Below are positions 1-4,646 of a stretch of 6,109 bases of DNA, piece by piece. Under the pieces are notes generated by a model. That model was not told the DNA's origin. It worked only from the letters and a program-made list of their open reading frames with translations, and did not search any database. The stretch comes from an uncultured Clostridia bacterium (lineage in GTDB: Bacteria; Bacillota; Clostridia; Christensenellales; CAG-314). How positions within the stretch are numbered: position 1 is the stretch's first letter; every line of letters begins with the position of its first letter. The stretch lies in contig CALLXO010000226.1 in assembly GCA_937875645.1 (NCBI GenBank), positions 1-6,109 on the forward strand, in the 5' to 3' direction. Made by a program: the position numbers and the translations under genes.

Positions 1-432
1 GCCTTCACTCTTAAAAACAATATACATAACAAATTTTACTGCTATGGCGACACTCAGCACGATAACCATAGTAATGTCAAATTTAGGCAAATAAGGTTCT
101 TTAAAATTAAGAATAATTTTGTTTATGCTTTCAATTACCAACTGAATGGACAGCATAATTACTACAAAACCGACAATAGTGCTGGCAATATATTCCATGC
201 GCTCGTGACCGAAAGGATGCTCCTTATCGGCGGGTTTTTCCGCTATCTTTGCGCTGATAAGTGAAACGGTATTGTTGCCTGCATCAGAAAGGTTGTTTAC
301 CGCATCCGCTGTCAAGCTGATGTTGCCAAAAATAATACCTGTTACAAATTTAGCCGCACACAAAAAAATGTTAGCAAAAAACGCCCAAACCAAGTTTGCT
401 TTATTTTTTTTCTGTCTTACTTTTCTGTCCAA
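1..432 (-). CDS. Cation diffusion facilitator (CDF) family transporter, N-terminal 144 residues, runs off left edge
   Basis: This is the N-terminal part of an inner-membrane antiporter that exports divalent metal ions (Zn, Mn, Fe, Cd or Co in this family). After a basic start (MDRKVRQKKNK), translation shows TM1 at about residues 13-36 and TM2 at about 38-60 with the family signature SLTADAVNNLSDAGNN. The cytoplasmic HPFGHERMEYI motif follows at 72-82, then TM3 at about 83-110 and TM4 at about 118-140. Against E. coli YiiP, the two TM2 metal positions (Asp45, Asp49) appear as Asn46 and Asp50. An N/D pair suggests a specificity other than the classic zinc type, but the TM5 partners lie outside the window. 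I chose a TTG start because AGAGG lies 8 bases upstream and no ATG is available there. The gene has its own promoter and lies 127 bases after glmM, beyond the glmM terminator, so it is probably a separate transcription unit. The family call is firm; the substrate is unknown. Confidence 0.9.
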   Translation of the reverse strand, partial: MDRKVRQKKNKANLVWAFFANIFLCAAKFVTGIIFGNISLTADAVNNLSDAGNNTVSLISAKIAEKPADKEHPFGHERMEYIASTIVGFVVIMLSIQLVIESINKIILNFKEPYLPKFDITMVIVLSVAIAVKFVMYIVFKSEG

Positions 433-440
433 AATTTTTT

Positions 441-445
441 CCTCT
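441..445 (-). promoter_or_regulatory. Shine-Dalgarno site that fixes the TTG start of the CDF gene
   Basis: AGAGG on the minus strand is followed by 8 bases (AAAAAATT) and then TTG. There is no in-frame ATG nearby, so this site is the main reason for calling a TTG start at 432. Confidence 0.6.
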
Positions 446-455
446 TTAGTTTATT

Positions 456-484
456 ATTTTAAGTTCATTTTGAATTATTGTCAA
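456..484 (-). promoter_or_regulatory. Sigma-A-type promoter for the CDF transporter gene
   Basis: On the minus strand there is a perfect -35 box TTGACA (484-479), a 17-base spacer and a -10 box TAAAAT (461-456). It lies just downstream of the glmM terminator and about 25 bases upstream of the CDF start codon, so the transporter is probably transcribed independently with a short leader. No operator or metal-regulator palindrome was obvious. Confidence 0.75.
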
Positions 485-503
485 GTAATAGGTAAGTAAA
501 CAA

Positions 504-540
504 AAGCAAAAAATAGCCATAGAAGAGCTACGGCTAATTT
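504..540 (-). terminator. Intrinsic terminator of glmM
   Basis: On the minus strand AGCCGTAG (535-528), loop CTCTT and CTATGGCT (522-515) form an 8-bp stem with one G-U pair. It is followed by ATTTTTTGCTTTT. It begins about 25 bases after the glmM stop codon and separates glmM from the CDF gene. Confidence 0.8.
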
Positions 541-559
541 CTAAAAGATATATTTTAAA

Positions 560-1891
560 CTAAAAAGTTTTGCATTTTATATTATCTAAGTATGCGTTGA
601 TTTCACCTGTCAAATAGTCAATTGCTACGTTGCATGTTGGTGCGCTACGCCCTTCGACATAAATTCTTATTTTGGGCTCTGTGCCACTTAGCCGCAAAAC
701 CAGCTTTAAATTTGGAAATTTTAAAGCAAAATGACTTTTTATTTCCTCTAATTTATCGCTTTTTTTAATTTCTTCCATTGCATTTTCTTTAACGCTAATA
801 TTTAGTGATTGGCTTTTGTACGGTTTATATTCCTTTGTATACTCCAACAAACTTCCGTGTTTTATATAAATTTCCGAAACTAAAAGCGCATTTATTATAG
901 CATCGCTACAAGTAGCGTAATCGCTCAAAATATAATGTCCGCTGTTTTCGCCCCCTACATTCAAGCCGTTTTTTGTCATCATCTCGTAAATTTTACTGTC
1001 CCCTACATCCGTTCGCAAAAGTGTAATATCTAATTTGTTAAGGCACTTTTGCAGCCCTGTATCCGTTAAAATTGTGCCTACAACAGTATTTTTATTTAAA
1101 CAACCTTTTTCTTTAAAATATTTGGCGAAAGCATAAAAAATCCTGTCGGGATGTAAAATTTCCGTTTTTTCAAAAACCGCAATGCGGTCGGCATCGCCGT
1201 CAAAAGCAAAGCCTAATTCGCAACCGTTAGCCTTCATAAGCTTTTGCAAAAAATCCGTATTAGTCGCACCACAACCGACGTTTATCATATCGCCGCGGTT
1301 AAAGTCGCAGTAAACAATAAGCGTTGCTTCTAAAGCTAAAAATATTTCTTTGGCTAATTTATAAGCGCTGCCGTAGCAACAATCCAAAGCAATTTTTATC
1401 CCCTTTAAAGAAGTGGGGAAAAGTTTTTTAATGTCCTCCATATATATATCGTCTGCTCCTTTAAAAATTGGAGTTTCAACGGAAAACATTGGCAATTCCA
1501 CTTTATTGTCCCTCAAAAATTCGCTAATTTCCGCCTGTTTTTGCGCACATATTTTAACTCCGTAACGGTCAAAAAGTTTTAACCCGTTATAATTAGGGGG
1601 ATTGTGGCTTGCGCTTATCATAACACCATAGTCAGCGCCTATACGGCGCACATAATGAGCAACAGCGTTGGTTGGCACAATACCCAAATTTATCACTTGA
1701 CCGCCGTTATCATTTATACCCCTAATAAAACCTTCCGCTAAAGCTTCGCCGCTCATGCGGGTGTCTCTGCCCACAACCACTATGCCGCCTTTTTGACGAC
1801 TTAACAGCGCCATACCTAAACTGTAAGTTAAGGAAATTGTCAAATCTGCTCCGTATATTCCCCTTATGCCGTCTGTACCAAATAAATTCAT
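560..1891 (-). CDS. glmM: Phosphoglucosamine mutase
   Basis: Cytoplasmic enzyme that converts glucosamine-6-phosphate to glucosamine-1-phosphate, on the way to UDP-N-acetylglucosamine for peptidoglycan. The 443-residue product has the usual family length and all four landmarks of the alpha-D-phosphohexomutases. These are the N-terminal NLFGTDGIRG; the phospho-serine loop MISASHNP (91-98, catalytic Ser95); the metal loop DGDADR (231-236); and the sugar-binding loop GGENSGH (313-319) with the C-terminal phosphate-binding loop RLSGTEP (400-406). The DGIRG start and GENSG loop favour GlmM over phosphomannomutase or phosphoglucomutase. ATG at 1891 is supported by AGGAG (1902-1898) six bases upstream. 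The partners often found with glmM in Bacillota (cdaA, ybbR, glmS) are absent. Upstream lies a divergent phage fragment that begins only 48 bases from the start codon, and I could not recognise a consensus promoter there. A short inverted repeat (TTAAAC/GTTTAA, 1904-1918) overlaps the leader. Confidence 0.96.
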   Translation of the reverse strand: MNLFGTDGIRGIYGADLTISLTYSLGMALLSRQKGGIVVVGRDTRMSGEALAEGFIRGINDNGGQVINLGIVPTNAVAHYVRRIGADYGVMISASHNPPNYNGLKLFDRYGVKICAQKQAEISEFLRDNKVELPMFSVETPIFKGADDIYMEDIKKLFPTSLKGIKIALDCCYGSAYKLAKEIFLALEATLIVYCDFNRGDMINVGCGATNTDFLQKLMKANGCELGFAFDGDADRIAVFEKTEILHPDRIFYAFAKYFKEKGCLNKNTVVGTILTDTGLQKCLNKLDITLLRTDVGDSKIYEMMTKNGLNVGGENSGHYILSDYATCSDAIINALLVSEIYIKHGSLLEYTKEYKPYKSQSLNISVKENAMEEIKKSDKLEEIKSHFALKFPNLKLVLRLSGTEPKIRIYVEGRSAPTCNVAIDYLTGEINAYLDNIKCKTF

Positions 1892-1938
1892 TTTTATCTC
1901 CTCTTAAACTTTGTTTAAACCTGTATACCTATATTTAT

Positions 1939-2175
1939 ATGAAGGGAGACGCATTTATAGAGCTTAACGCAAAAATGAAATTTGCGTCCGATTATCTCAT
2001 TAAGCGGATGAACAAAGACATCAAGAAATTAGGCAGGTATCCGCACATAACCACCGTCAAAGAAGCACTGATACAAGATTTTAACGCTAACGGGGTGTAT
2101 ACAATCCGATATGCCAACGGCACTAAGCGCAGTTTAGCGGCCGAAGGAAAGGTTTCCGCCGCTGTATGGCGATAA
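1939..2175 (+). pseudogene. Phage minor head (capsid morphogenesis) protein, 5' fragment of a broken gene
   Basis: From ATG at 1939 the frame encodes 78 residues and then a stop. The part YPHITTVKEALIQDFNANG, followed by VYTIRYANGTKRSLAAEG, looks like the segment of Firmicute phage minor head proteins (SPP1 gp7 / Mu F-like) that normally leads into the conserved Y-x-x-M-x-x-R-T stretch and a cysteine-containing core. Here that core is missing. The frame runs about ten residues past the motif and stops at 2173-2175, while the matching C-terminal part continues in the next frame from about 2138. I infer an internal deletion with a frameshift near 2131-2150. No ribosome-binding site precedes the ATG, and typical full-length proteins start further upstream, so the 5' end is probably truncated as well. 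Its orientation is opposite to both core neighbours. The family call rests on motif memory, not alignment. Confidence 0.65.
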
Positions 2176-2203
2176 TGCGCCGTTTAGCAGCGGTTATGAT
2201 TGT

Positions 2204-2923
2204 TTGCACCCTAATTGCAGACATCATTTGGTGCCGTACTTTGAGGATAAAGAAAGTCCGAATGATTTTGAGAAAATGCGTAAAGAGAGCAATAAGCCGT
2301 TTAAAGACAATAGGACATCGGCTGAAGTTAAGCAGTATCAGCGAGGGCAAGCGAGAAATAGGCAGGTTTATGAGAAAATACAACGAAACTTGCAGGATGA
2401 AAAAGAATATAGCAAGATAAAAAGACTTTTAAACAAAGATAATATTTACAACACTTTTGAAGATTTTAAATCAGATAAAGGGAAAAACACAGAACAATAT
2501 CAAGAAATAAAAAAAGCTGTTACGCAATTAGAAAATCTCGATAAAACTGCTATTAAGGTTACAAAGCTCAGAAATAAAGCATATGATAATTTGCCTTTTA
2601 ATATAAAAAGCAAACAAGTGATAATAACGAAAAAACAGTATGATAATCATATTGCGGCGGGTAAAAATAAGCATAATAATATATATAGCAAAGTAAAAGG
2701 GAAACTATCTCAAATAATAAATGAACCTGATATTATTTTTAAGGATAAAAAGAATATCAATACTATACTTGTTGCTAAACAAACAGAAGGGGCACTTGTA
2801 GTTGTAAAATTAAGTTGTATAAGTAAAAAATTGGACAATACTATAATCACAATTATAGATTGTGGAGAAAAAACTTTTAATAGAATGAAAAGAAACTATC
2901 AGATACTTTACACAAAGAGATAA
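2204..2923 (+). CDS. Phage minor head protein, 3' fragment carrying a C-terminal PBECR-like nuclease domain
   Basis: This open frame (239 residues from a TTG at 2204, in-frame open from 2138) continues the broken minor head gene. Just before the TTG it reads FPPLYGDNAPFSSGYDCL. It then gives HPNCRHHLVPYFE, the Cys/His signature that closes the Mu F/SPP1 gp7-type domain. Residues about 35-75 are a charged helix-rich linker (QYQRGQARNRQVYEKIQRN). Residues about 134-239 match my memory of the phage polyvalent PBECR (barnase-EndoU-colicin E5/D-RelE-like) nuclease domain: VIITKKQYDNHI (139-150), IINEPDIIFKD (171-181), VVVKL (199-203), DNTIITI (211-217) and a final ILYTKR. Such domains are thought to act as RNases delivered with, or carried by, phage head proteins. 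No good start codon or ribosome-binding site serves this frame, so it is probably an untranslated remnant. Expression from the TTG, or from ATG at 2276, cannot be excluded. Hairpins and terminators follow it. Fold assignment is moderate; activity is unknown. Confidence 0.6.
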   Translation: MHPNCRHHLVPYFEDKESPNDFEKMRKESNKPFKDNRTSAEVKQYQRGQARNRQVYEKIQRNLQDEKEYSKIKRLLNKDNIYNTFEDFKSDKGKNTEQYQEIKKAVTQLENLDKTAIKVTKLRNKAYDNLPFNIKSKQVIITKKQYDNHIAAGKNKHNNIYSKVKGKLSQIINEPDIIFKDKKNINTILVAKQTEGALVVVKLSCISKKLDNTIITIIDCGEKTFNRMKRNYQILYTKR

Positions 2924-2961
2924 AAGTGTTACAATAATATTAACAATGAGGTAGTAAATTT

Positions 2962-3021
2962 CGTAGCAACTACGCCAACCGAAAGGTAATGGAAATGTGG
3001 GGGTACGCTACGCCCACCTTT
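2962..3021. repeat. Pair of short palindromic elements sharing CTACGCC
   Basis: CGTAG-CAA-CTACG (2962-2974) is a perfect 5-bp hairpin. Twenty-two bases on, GTGGG-G-GTA-CGC-TAC-G-CCCAC (2997-3017) is an almost perfect 21-base palindrome, with AAA/TTT flanks extending the pairing to 2993-3021. Between them ACC-GAAA-GGT (2978-2987) could form a small tetraloop hairpin. The G+C-rich elements stand out from the AT-rich surroundings. They may be a small dispersed repeat or part of a structured RNA; I do not recognise a family. Confidence 0.45.
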
Positions 3022-3028
3022 GTTAAGA

Positions 3029-3059
3029 AGAGACCGTATTTTTATGTGATACGGTCTCT
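3029..3059. repeat. Perfect 11-bp inverted repeat downstream of the phage fragment
   Basis: AGAGACCGTAT (3029-3039), a 9-base loop and ATACGGTCTCT (3049-3059) form a perfect stem. Neither strand has a good U-tract after it, so it is not a standard terminator. It sits 16 bases before a proper plus-strand terminator and could be a transcript 3'-end stabiliser, a protein-binding site or part of a phage-derived RNA. Confidence 0.6.
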
Positions 3060-3074
3060 AACTTATTAAATAAC

Positions 3075-3103
3075 AGCAAGTCAAATACGGCTTGCTTTTT
3101 TTA
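3075..3103 (+). terminator. Plus-strand intrinsic terminator after the phage fragment
   Basis: AGCAAGTC (3075-3082) pairs with GGCTTGCT (3089-3096), 8 bp with one U-G pair and loop AAATAC. A run of seven T (3096-3102) follows. This is a standard terminator for transcripts coming from the phage-derived segment and shields the convergent rpsI transcript. Confidence 0.8.
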
Positions 3104-3114
3104 TGCCTCCTTTT

Positions 3115-3142
3115 GGCAATCGGTTACCATTTTCCGAATGCC
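3115..3142. repeat. Imperfect inverted repeat between two plus-strand terminators
   Basis: GGCAATCGG (3115-3123) pairs with CCGAATGCC (3134-3142) with a single A-A mismatch around a 10-base loop. No U-tract follows. It is the second of the stems in the 3075-3176 cluster; its role is unknown. Confidence 0.4.
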
Positions 3143-3148
3143 CTATAT

Positions 3149-3176
3149 AGCCGTAGTATAACAACTGCGGCTTTTT
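3149..3176 (+). terminator. Second plus-strand terminator-like hairpin
   Basis: AGCCGTAGT (3149-3157) pairs with ACTGCGGCT (3164-3172), 9 bp with one U-G pair and a 6-base loop, followed by TTTTT. It is a plausible backup terminator about 50 bases after the first. The region 3177-3234 between it and the rpsI terminator shows no gene. Confidence 0.65.
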
Positions 3177-3234
3177 GTACGCAACTTAAACCTATCTCAA
3201 TAATTATCAAAAATAATTTTGCAAAAAACCGCAC

Positions 3235-3264
3235 AAAAAAACCTCTGCTTTCGCAAAGGTTTTT
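3235..3264 (-). terminator. Intrinsic terminator of the rplM-rpsI operon
   Basis: On the minus strand AAAAACCTTTGC (3264-3253), tetraloop GAAA and GCAGAGGTTTTT (3248-3237) form a 12-bp stem with one U-G pair, running into seven T (3241-3235). It starts 16 bases after the rpsI stop codon. Confidence 0.9.
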
Positions 3265-3280
3265 GAAAATAATCAAATAA

Positions 3281-3691
3281 TTATCTCTTACTGAATTGGG
3301 GAGCTTTACGCGCTTTGTGTAATCCATACTTTTTACGTTCCTTCATGCGAGGGTCACGGGTTAAAAAGCCTGCTTTTTTGATGATGTCTTTGTTTTCGCC
3401 TGCTATTACCAACGCTCTTGCTACACCGTGTCTGATTGCTCCTGCTTGACCAGTGAAGCCGCCGCCGTGTACGTTTACGGCAACGTCGTATTTTGTCAAT
3501 GTGTCTGTTGCTACTAACGGCTGTCTTACGATATACTTTAAGGTATCAAGATTAAAATAGGTATCTATATCCCTGCCGTTAACGGTGATTGTGCCGTTTC
3601 CGCCGGGTAAAAGTCTTACTCGGGCAATAGACTTTTTGCGTCTGCCTGTGCCCCAAAATTGTATTTTTTTGCTTTTTGCTAATTTTACCAT
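3281..3691 (-). CDS. rpsI: 30S ribosomal protein S9
   Basis: Small-subunit ribosomal protein that binds 16S rRNA in the head and sends its C-terminal tail toward the P-site tRNA. The 136-residue product has the family core [17 protein letters not shown] (14-30), the glycine-rich [19 protein letters not shown] (76-94) and the basic tail [17 protein letters not shown], ending in the conserved SKR that contacts P-site tRNA. Length is normal, with a slightly longer N-terminus (MVKLAKSKK) than the common form. ATG at 3691 lies six bases after the rplM stop. Its GGGAG ribosome-binding site lies inside the last codons of rplM (about 11 bases upstream), so translation is probably coupled to L13. It is the last gene of the operon and is followed by a strong terminator. 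Confidence 0.98.
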   Translation of the reverse strand: MVKLAKSKKIQFWGTGRRKKSIARVRLLPGGNGTITVNGRDIDTYFNLDTLKYIVRQPLVATDTLTKYDVAVNVHGGGFTGQAGAIRHGVARALVIAGENKDIIKKAGFLTRDPRMKERKKYGLHKARKAPQFSKR

Positions 3692-3697
3692 ATTTCT

Positions 3698-4132
3698 CTA
3701 TTCTCCCAAAACTATGCTTACGGGCTGTTGCGCCTGTTGCTCGTGTTCGCTACCCTTGTATACACGCAATTTTTTAAGCATAGCTGCTCCCAAACTGTTT
3801 TTAGGAAGCATGCCCTTAACTGCCCTGTATACTACAAAATCACTGCGGGTTGCCATTAATCTTTCGTAGCTGATTTCCTTAAGGTTGCCCGGTTTTCCGC
3901 TATGGCGTCTAAACAATTTTTGATGTAATTTGTCGCCCGTCAAGACAACTTTGTCAGTATTGATGATGACTACATGATCCCCCGTATCAACGTTGGGTGT
4001 AAACTCGGGTTTGTTTTTGCCCCTAAGTATTGAAGCGACTTGACTGGCAAGTCTACCTAACACCATACCGTCGGCGTCAACCAAATACCAGTTGCGCTTT
4101 ATCTCTTGAGGTTTAGCCATAAAACTTTTCAT
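3698..4132 (-). CDS. rplM: 50S ribosomal protein L13
   Basis: Early-assembly large-subunit ribosomal protein that binds 23S rRNA. The 144-residue product shows the expected start MKSFMAKPQEIKRNWYLVDA, then LGRLASQVASILRGKNKPEF (25-44), the DTGDHVVIIN segment (49-58), the RHSG segment (76-79), and VYRAVKGMLPKNSLGAAMLK (101-120) followed by KLRVYKGSEHEQ. The frame is open 13 residues further, to an ATG at 4171, but I chose ATG at 4132. It matches the family N-terminus and has AGGAG (4144-4140) seven bases upstream, while the longer start falls within the leader hairpin. A consensus promoter about 130 bases upstream and a folded leader point to control by L13 itself, as in other Bacillota. Co-transcribed with rpsI. 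Confidence 0.98.
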   Translation of the reverse strand: MKSFMAKPQEIKRNWYLVDADGMVLGRLASQVASILRGKNKPEFTPNVDTGDHVVIINTDKVVLTGDKLHQKLFRRHSGKPGNLKEISYERLMATRSDFVVYRAVKGMLPKNSLGAAMLKKLRVYKGSEHEQQAQQPVSIVLGE

Positions 4133-4156
4133 ATATTTTCTCCTGTTGTTTAAGAT

Positions 4157-4171
4157 TTGCATGGAATGCAA
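4157..4171 (-). promoter_or_regulatory. Small hairpin just upstream of the rplM ribosome-binding site
   Basis: TTGCAT-TCC-ATGCAA is a perfect 6-bp hairpin that ends about 12 bases before the AGGAG of rplM. It could modulate ribosome access as the last element of the leader. Confidence 0.45.
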
Positions 4172-4180
4172 TTTTGCTGT

Positions 4181-4257
4181 TCACGCTGAATAACTGCCGA
4201 AAGTGGAAACCGGCTTAGTAACGTGCAGAGCTTAAATACACGAAAATTATTCACAGC
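4181..4257 (-). promoter_or_regulatory. Folded 5' leader of rplM, candidate L13 autoregulatory leader
   Basis: On the minus strand TGAATAA (4253-4247) pairs with TTATTCA (4193-4187), and flanking GC bases can extend the stem. Inside it lie two smaller hairpins: CGTG/CACG (4242-4239 with 4225-4222) and GCCG/CGGC (4214-4211 with 4199-4196). The result is a closed multibranch structure at the very start of the transcript. A structured L13 leader is an established ribosomal-protein autoregulatory element in Bacillota, and location and layout fit. I could not verify the consensus without a covariance search. Confidence 0.55.
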
Positions 4258-4263
4258 TGATGT

Positions 4264-4292
4264 ATTATACAATAGCTTAGTTATTTAGTCAA
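4264..4292 (-). promoter_or_regulatory. Sigma-A promoter of the rplM-rpsI operon
   Basis: On the minus strand TTGACT (4292-4287), a 17-base spacer and a perfect TATAAT (4269-4264). Transcription would start near 4257, giving a leader of about 125 bases that contains the structure described above. The strength of the match fits a ribosomal protein operon and shows that rplM-rpsI need not depend on ecfT-truA transcription. Confidence 0.88.
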
Positions 4293-4437
4293 ACAATTTT
4301 ATTAATTTTACCTTGCTTTTTGCTTCAATTTGCGCTTATTGTGTTGTTTCTATTATTTTTTAGTCTCACGTACTGTTTCCGGCGAGACAACCTCGCTTTA
4401 AACGAAAAATTTTGTCTATTTAAAATATGGGTTATGA
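4293..4437. other. AT-rich intergenic stretch upstream of the rplM promoter
   Basis: No gene is visible. The only structure is a pair of overlapping, mutually exclusive 5-bp stems: GTCTC/GAGAC (4363-4367 with 4384-4388) and GCGAG/CTCGC (4382-4386 with 4392-4396). Neither has a U-tract, and they lie upstream of the rplM promoter. Confidence 0.4.
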
Positions 4438-4536
4438 AATAGGGCGCATTATATTGCGTTATTTGCCACCATACCCGAAGGCGCTAAAAACTATGACTAC
4501 TTTGAAGTATGGGCGGAAGCAGCCAAAAAAAACTAA
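4438..4536 (+). pseudogene. Possible 3' remnant of an unrecognised plus-strand gene
   Basis: After a TGA at 4435-4437, one plus-strand frame reads 32 codons to TAA at 4534-4536 and includes AHYIALFATIPEG and AKNYDYFEVWAEAAKKN. The codon pattern and mixed, protein-like composition look like the true C-terminal end of a gene rather than random AT-rich intergenic DNA. There is no start codon or ribosome-binding site, and a weak plus-strand hairpin with a T-run lies about 50 bases downstream. I cannot name the family. It may equally be chance. Confidence 0.3.
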
Positions 4537-4561
4537 CCTGTATTTATTTTTCCTGTATTTA
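4537..4561. repeat. Short direct repeat CCTGTATTTA
   Basis: The 10-base sequence CCTGTATTTA occurs at 4537-4546 and 4552-4561, a period of 15 bases, directly after the stop codon of the coding remnant. It may be a replication-slippage or insertion footprint; no function is evident. Confidence 0.35.
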
Positions 4562-4587
4562 ATATTTTTTATAATAAATAACGCTAA

Positions 4588-4608
4588 CTGAAACAATTCG
4601 GCTTTTTT
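4588..4608 (+). terminator. Weak plus-strand terminator-like hairpin
   Basis: CTGAA (4588-4592), loop ACAA and TTCGG (4597-4601) make a 5-bp stem with one U-G pair, followed by C and six T. The stem is weak, but its position fits a terminator for the plus-strand gene remnant that ends at 4536. Confidence 0.35.
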
Positions 4609-4617
4609 ATTCTGTTT

Positions 4618-4641
4618 TGTAGCTATTAAGCAATAGCTACA
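4618..4641. repeat. Perfect 10-bp inverted repeat after truA
   Basis: TGTAGCTATT (4618-4627), a 4-base loop and AATAGCTACA (4632-4641) form a perfect hairpin that starts 5 bases past the truA stop codon. On the minus strand it is followed by an A-rich, not U-rich, stretch. It is therefore not a standard intrinsic terminator for truA, though it may still protect the 3' end or pause transcription. Confidence 0.6.
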
Positions 4642-4646
4642 TTAAT

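Noticed and set aside
272..499. 75-residue plus-strand open frame opposite the CDF gene
   Set aside because: It is antisense to a clear CDF coding sequence and to its promoter; the composition is that of a reversed membrane protein gene.
639..652. Repeat insertion inside the glmM coding sequence
   Set aside because: The C-terminal tail of this GlmM has a normal length, with no extra residues at this place, so the partial match to the 2997-3017 palindrome is probably chance.
2100..2150. Programmed ribosomal frameshift joining the two phage frames
   Set aside because: No clear slippery heptamer lies in the overlap, and a whole conserved core segment is missing, which a frameshift alone cannot explain.
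2123..2420. Open frames on both strands overlapping the phage fragment (2123-2383 minus, 2166-2420 plus)
   Set aside because: They overlap the frame with the recognisable HPNCRHHLVPYFE motif, and their own translations have no recognisable pattern.
1904..3192. Possible att-like direct repeat TTAAACCT flanking the phage segment (near 1915 and 3186)
   Set aside because: Only eight AT-rich bases match, which is expected by chance, and no integrase is present.
3092..3327. Small frames in the rpsI downstream region on both strands
   Set aside because: They cover terminator hairpins and the rpsI 3' end and have no ribosome-binding sites.
4133..4171. Thirteen-residue N-terminal extension of L13 starting at ATG 4171
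   Set aside because: The L13 family starts at MKSFMAKP, which has its own AGGAG seven bases upstream. The earlier ATG lies in a leader hairpin without a ribosome-binding site.
4427..4588. 54-codon plus-strand frame starting MGYEIGRI in the truA-rplM gap
   Set aside because: It has no ribosome-binding site and ends in a poly-Phe/Tyr/Leu/Ile stretch from AT-rich DNA. The overlapping frame ending at 4536 looks more protein-like.
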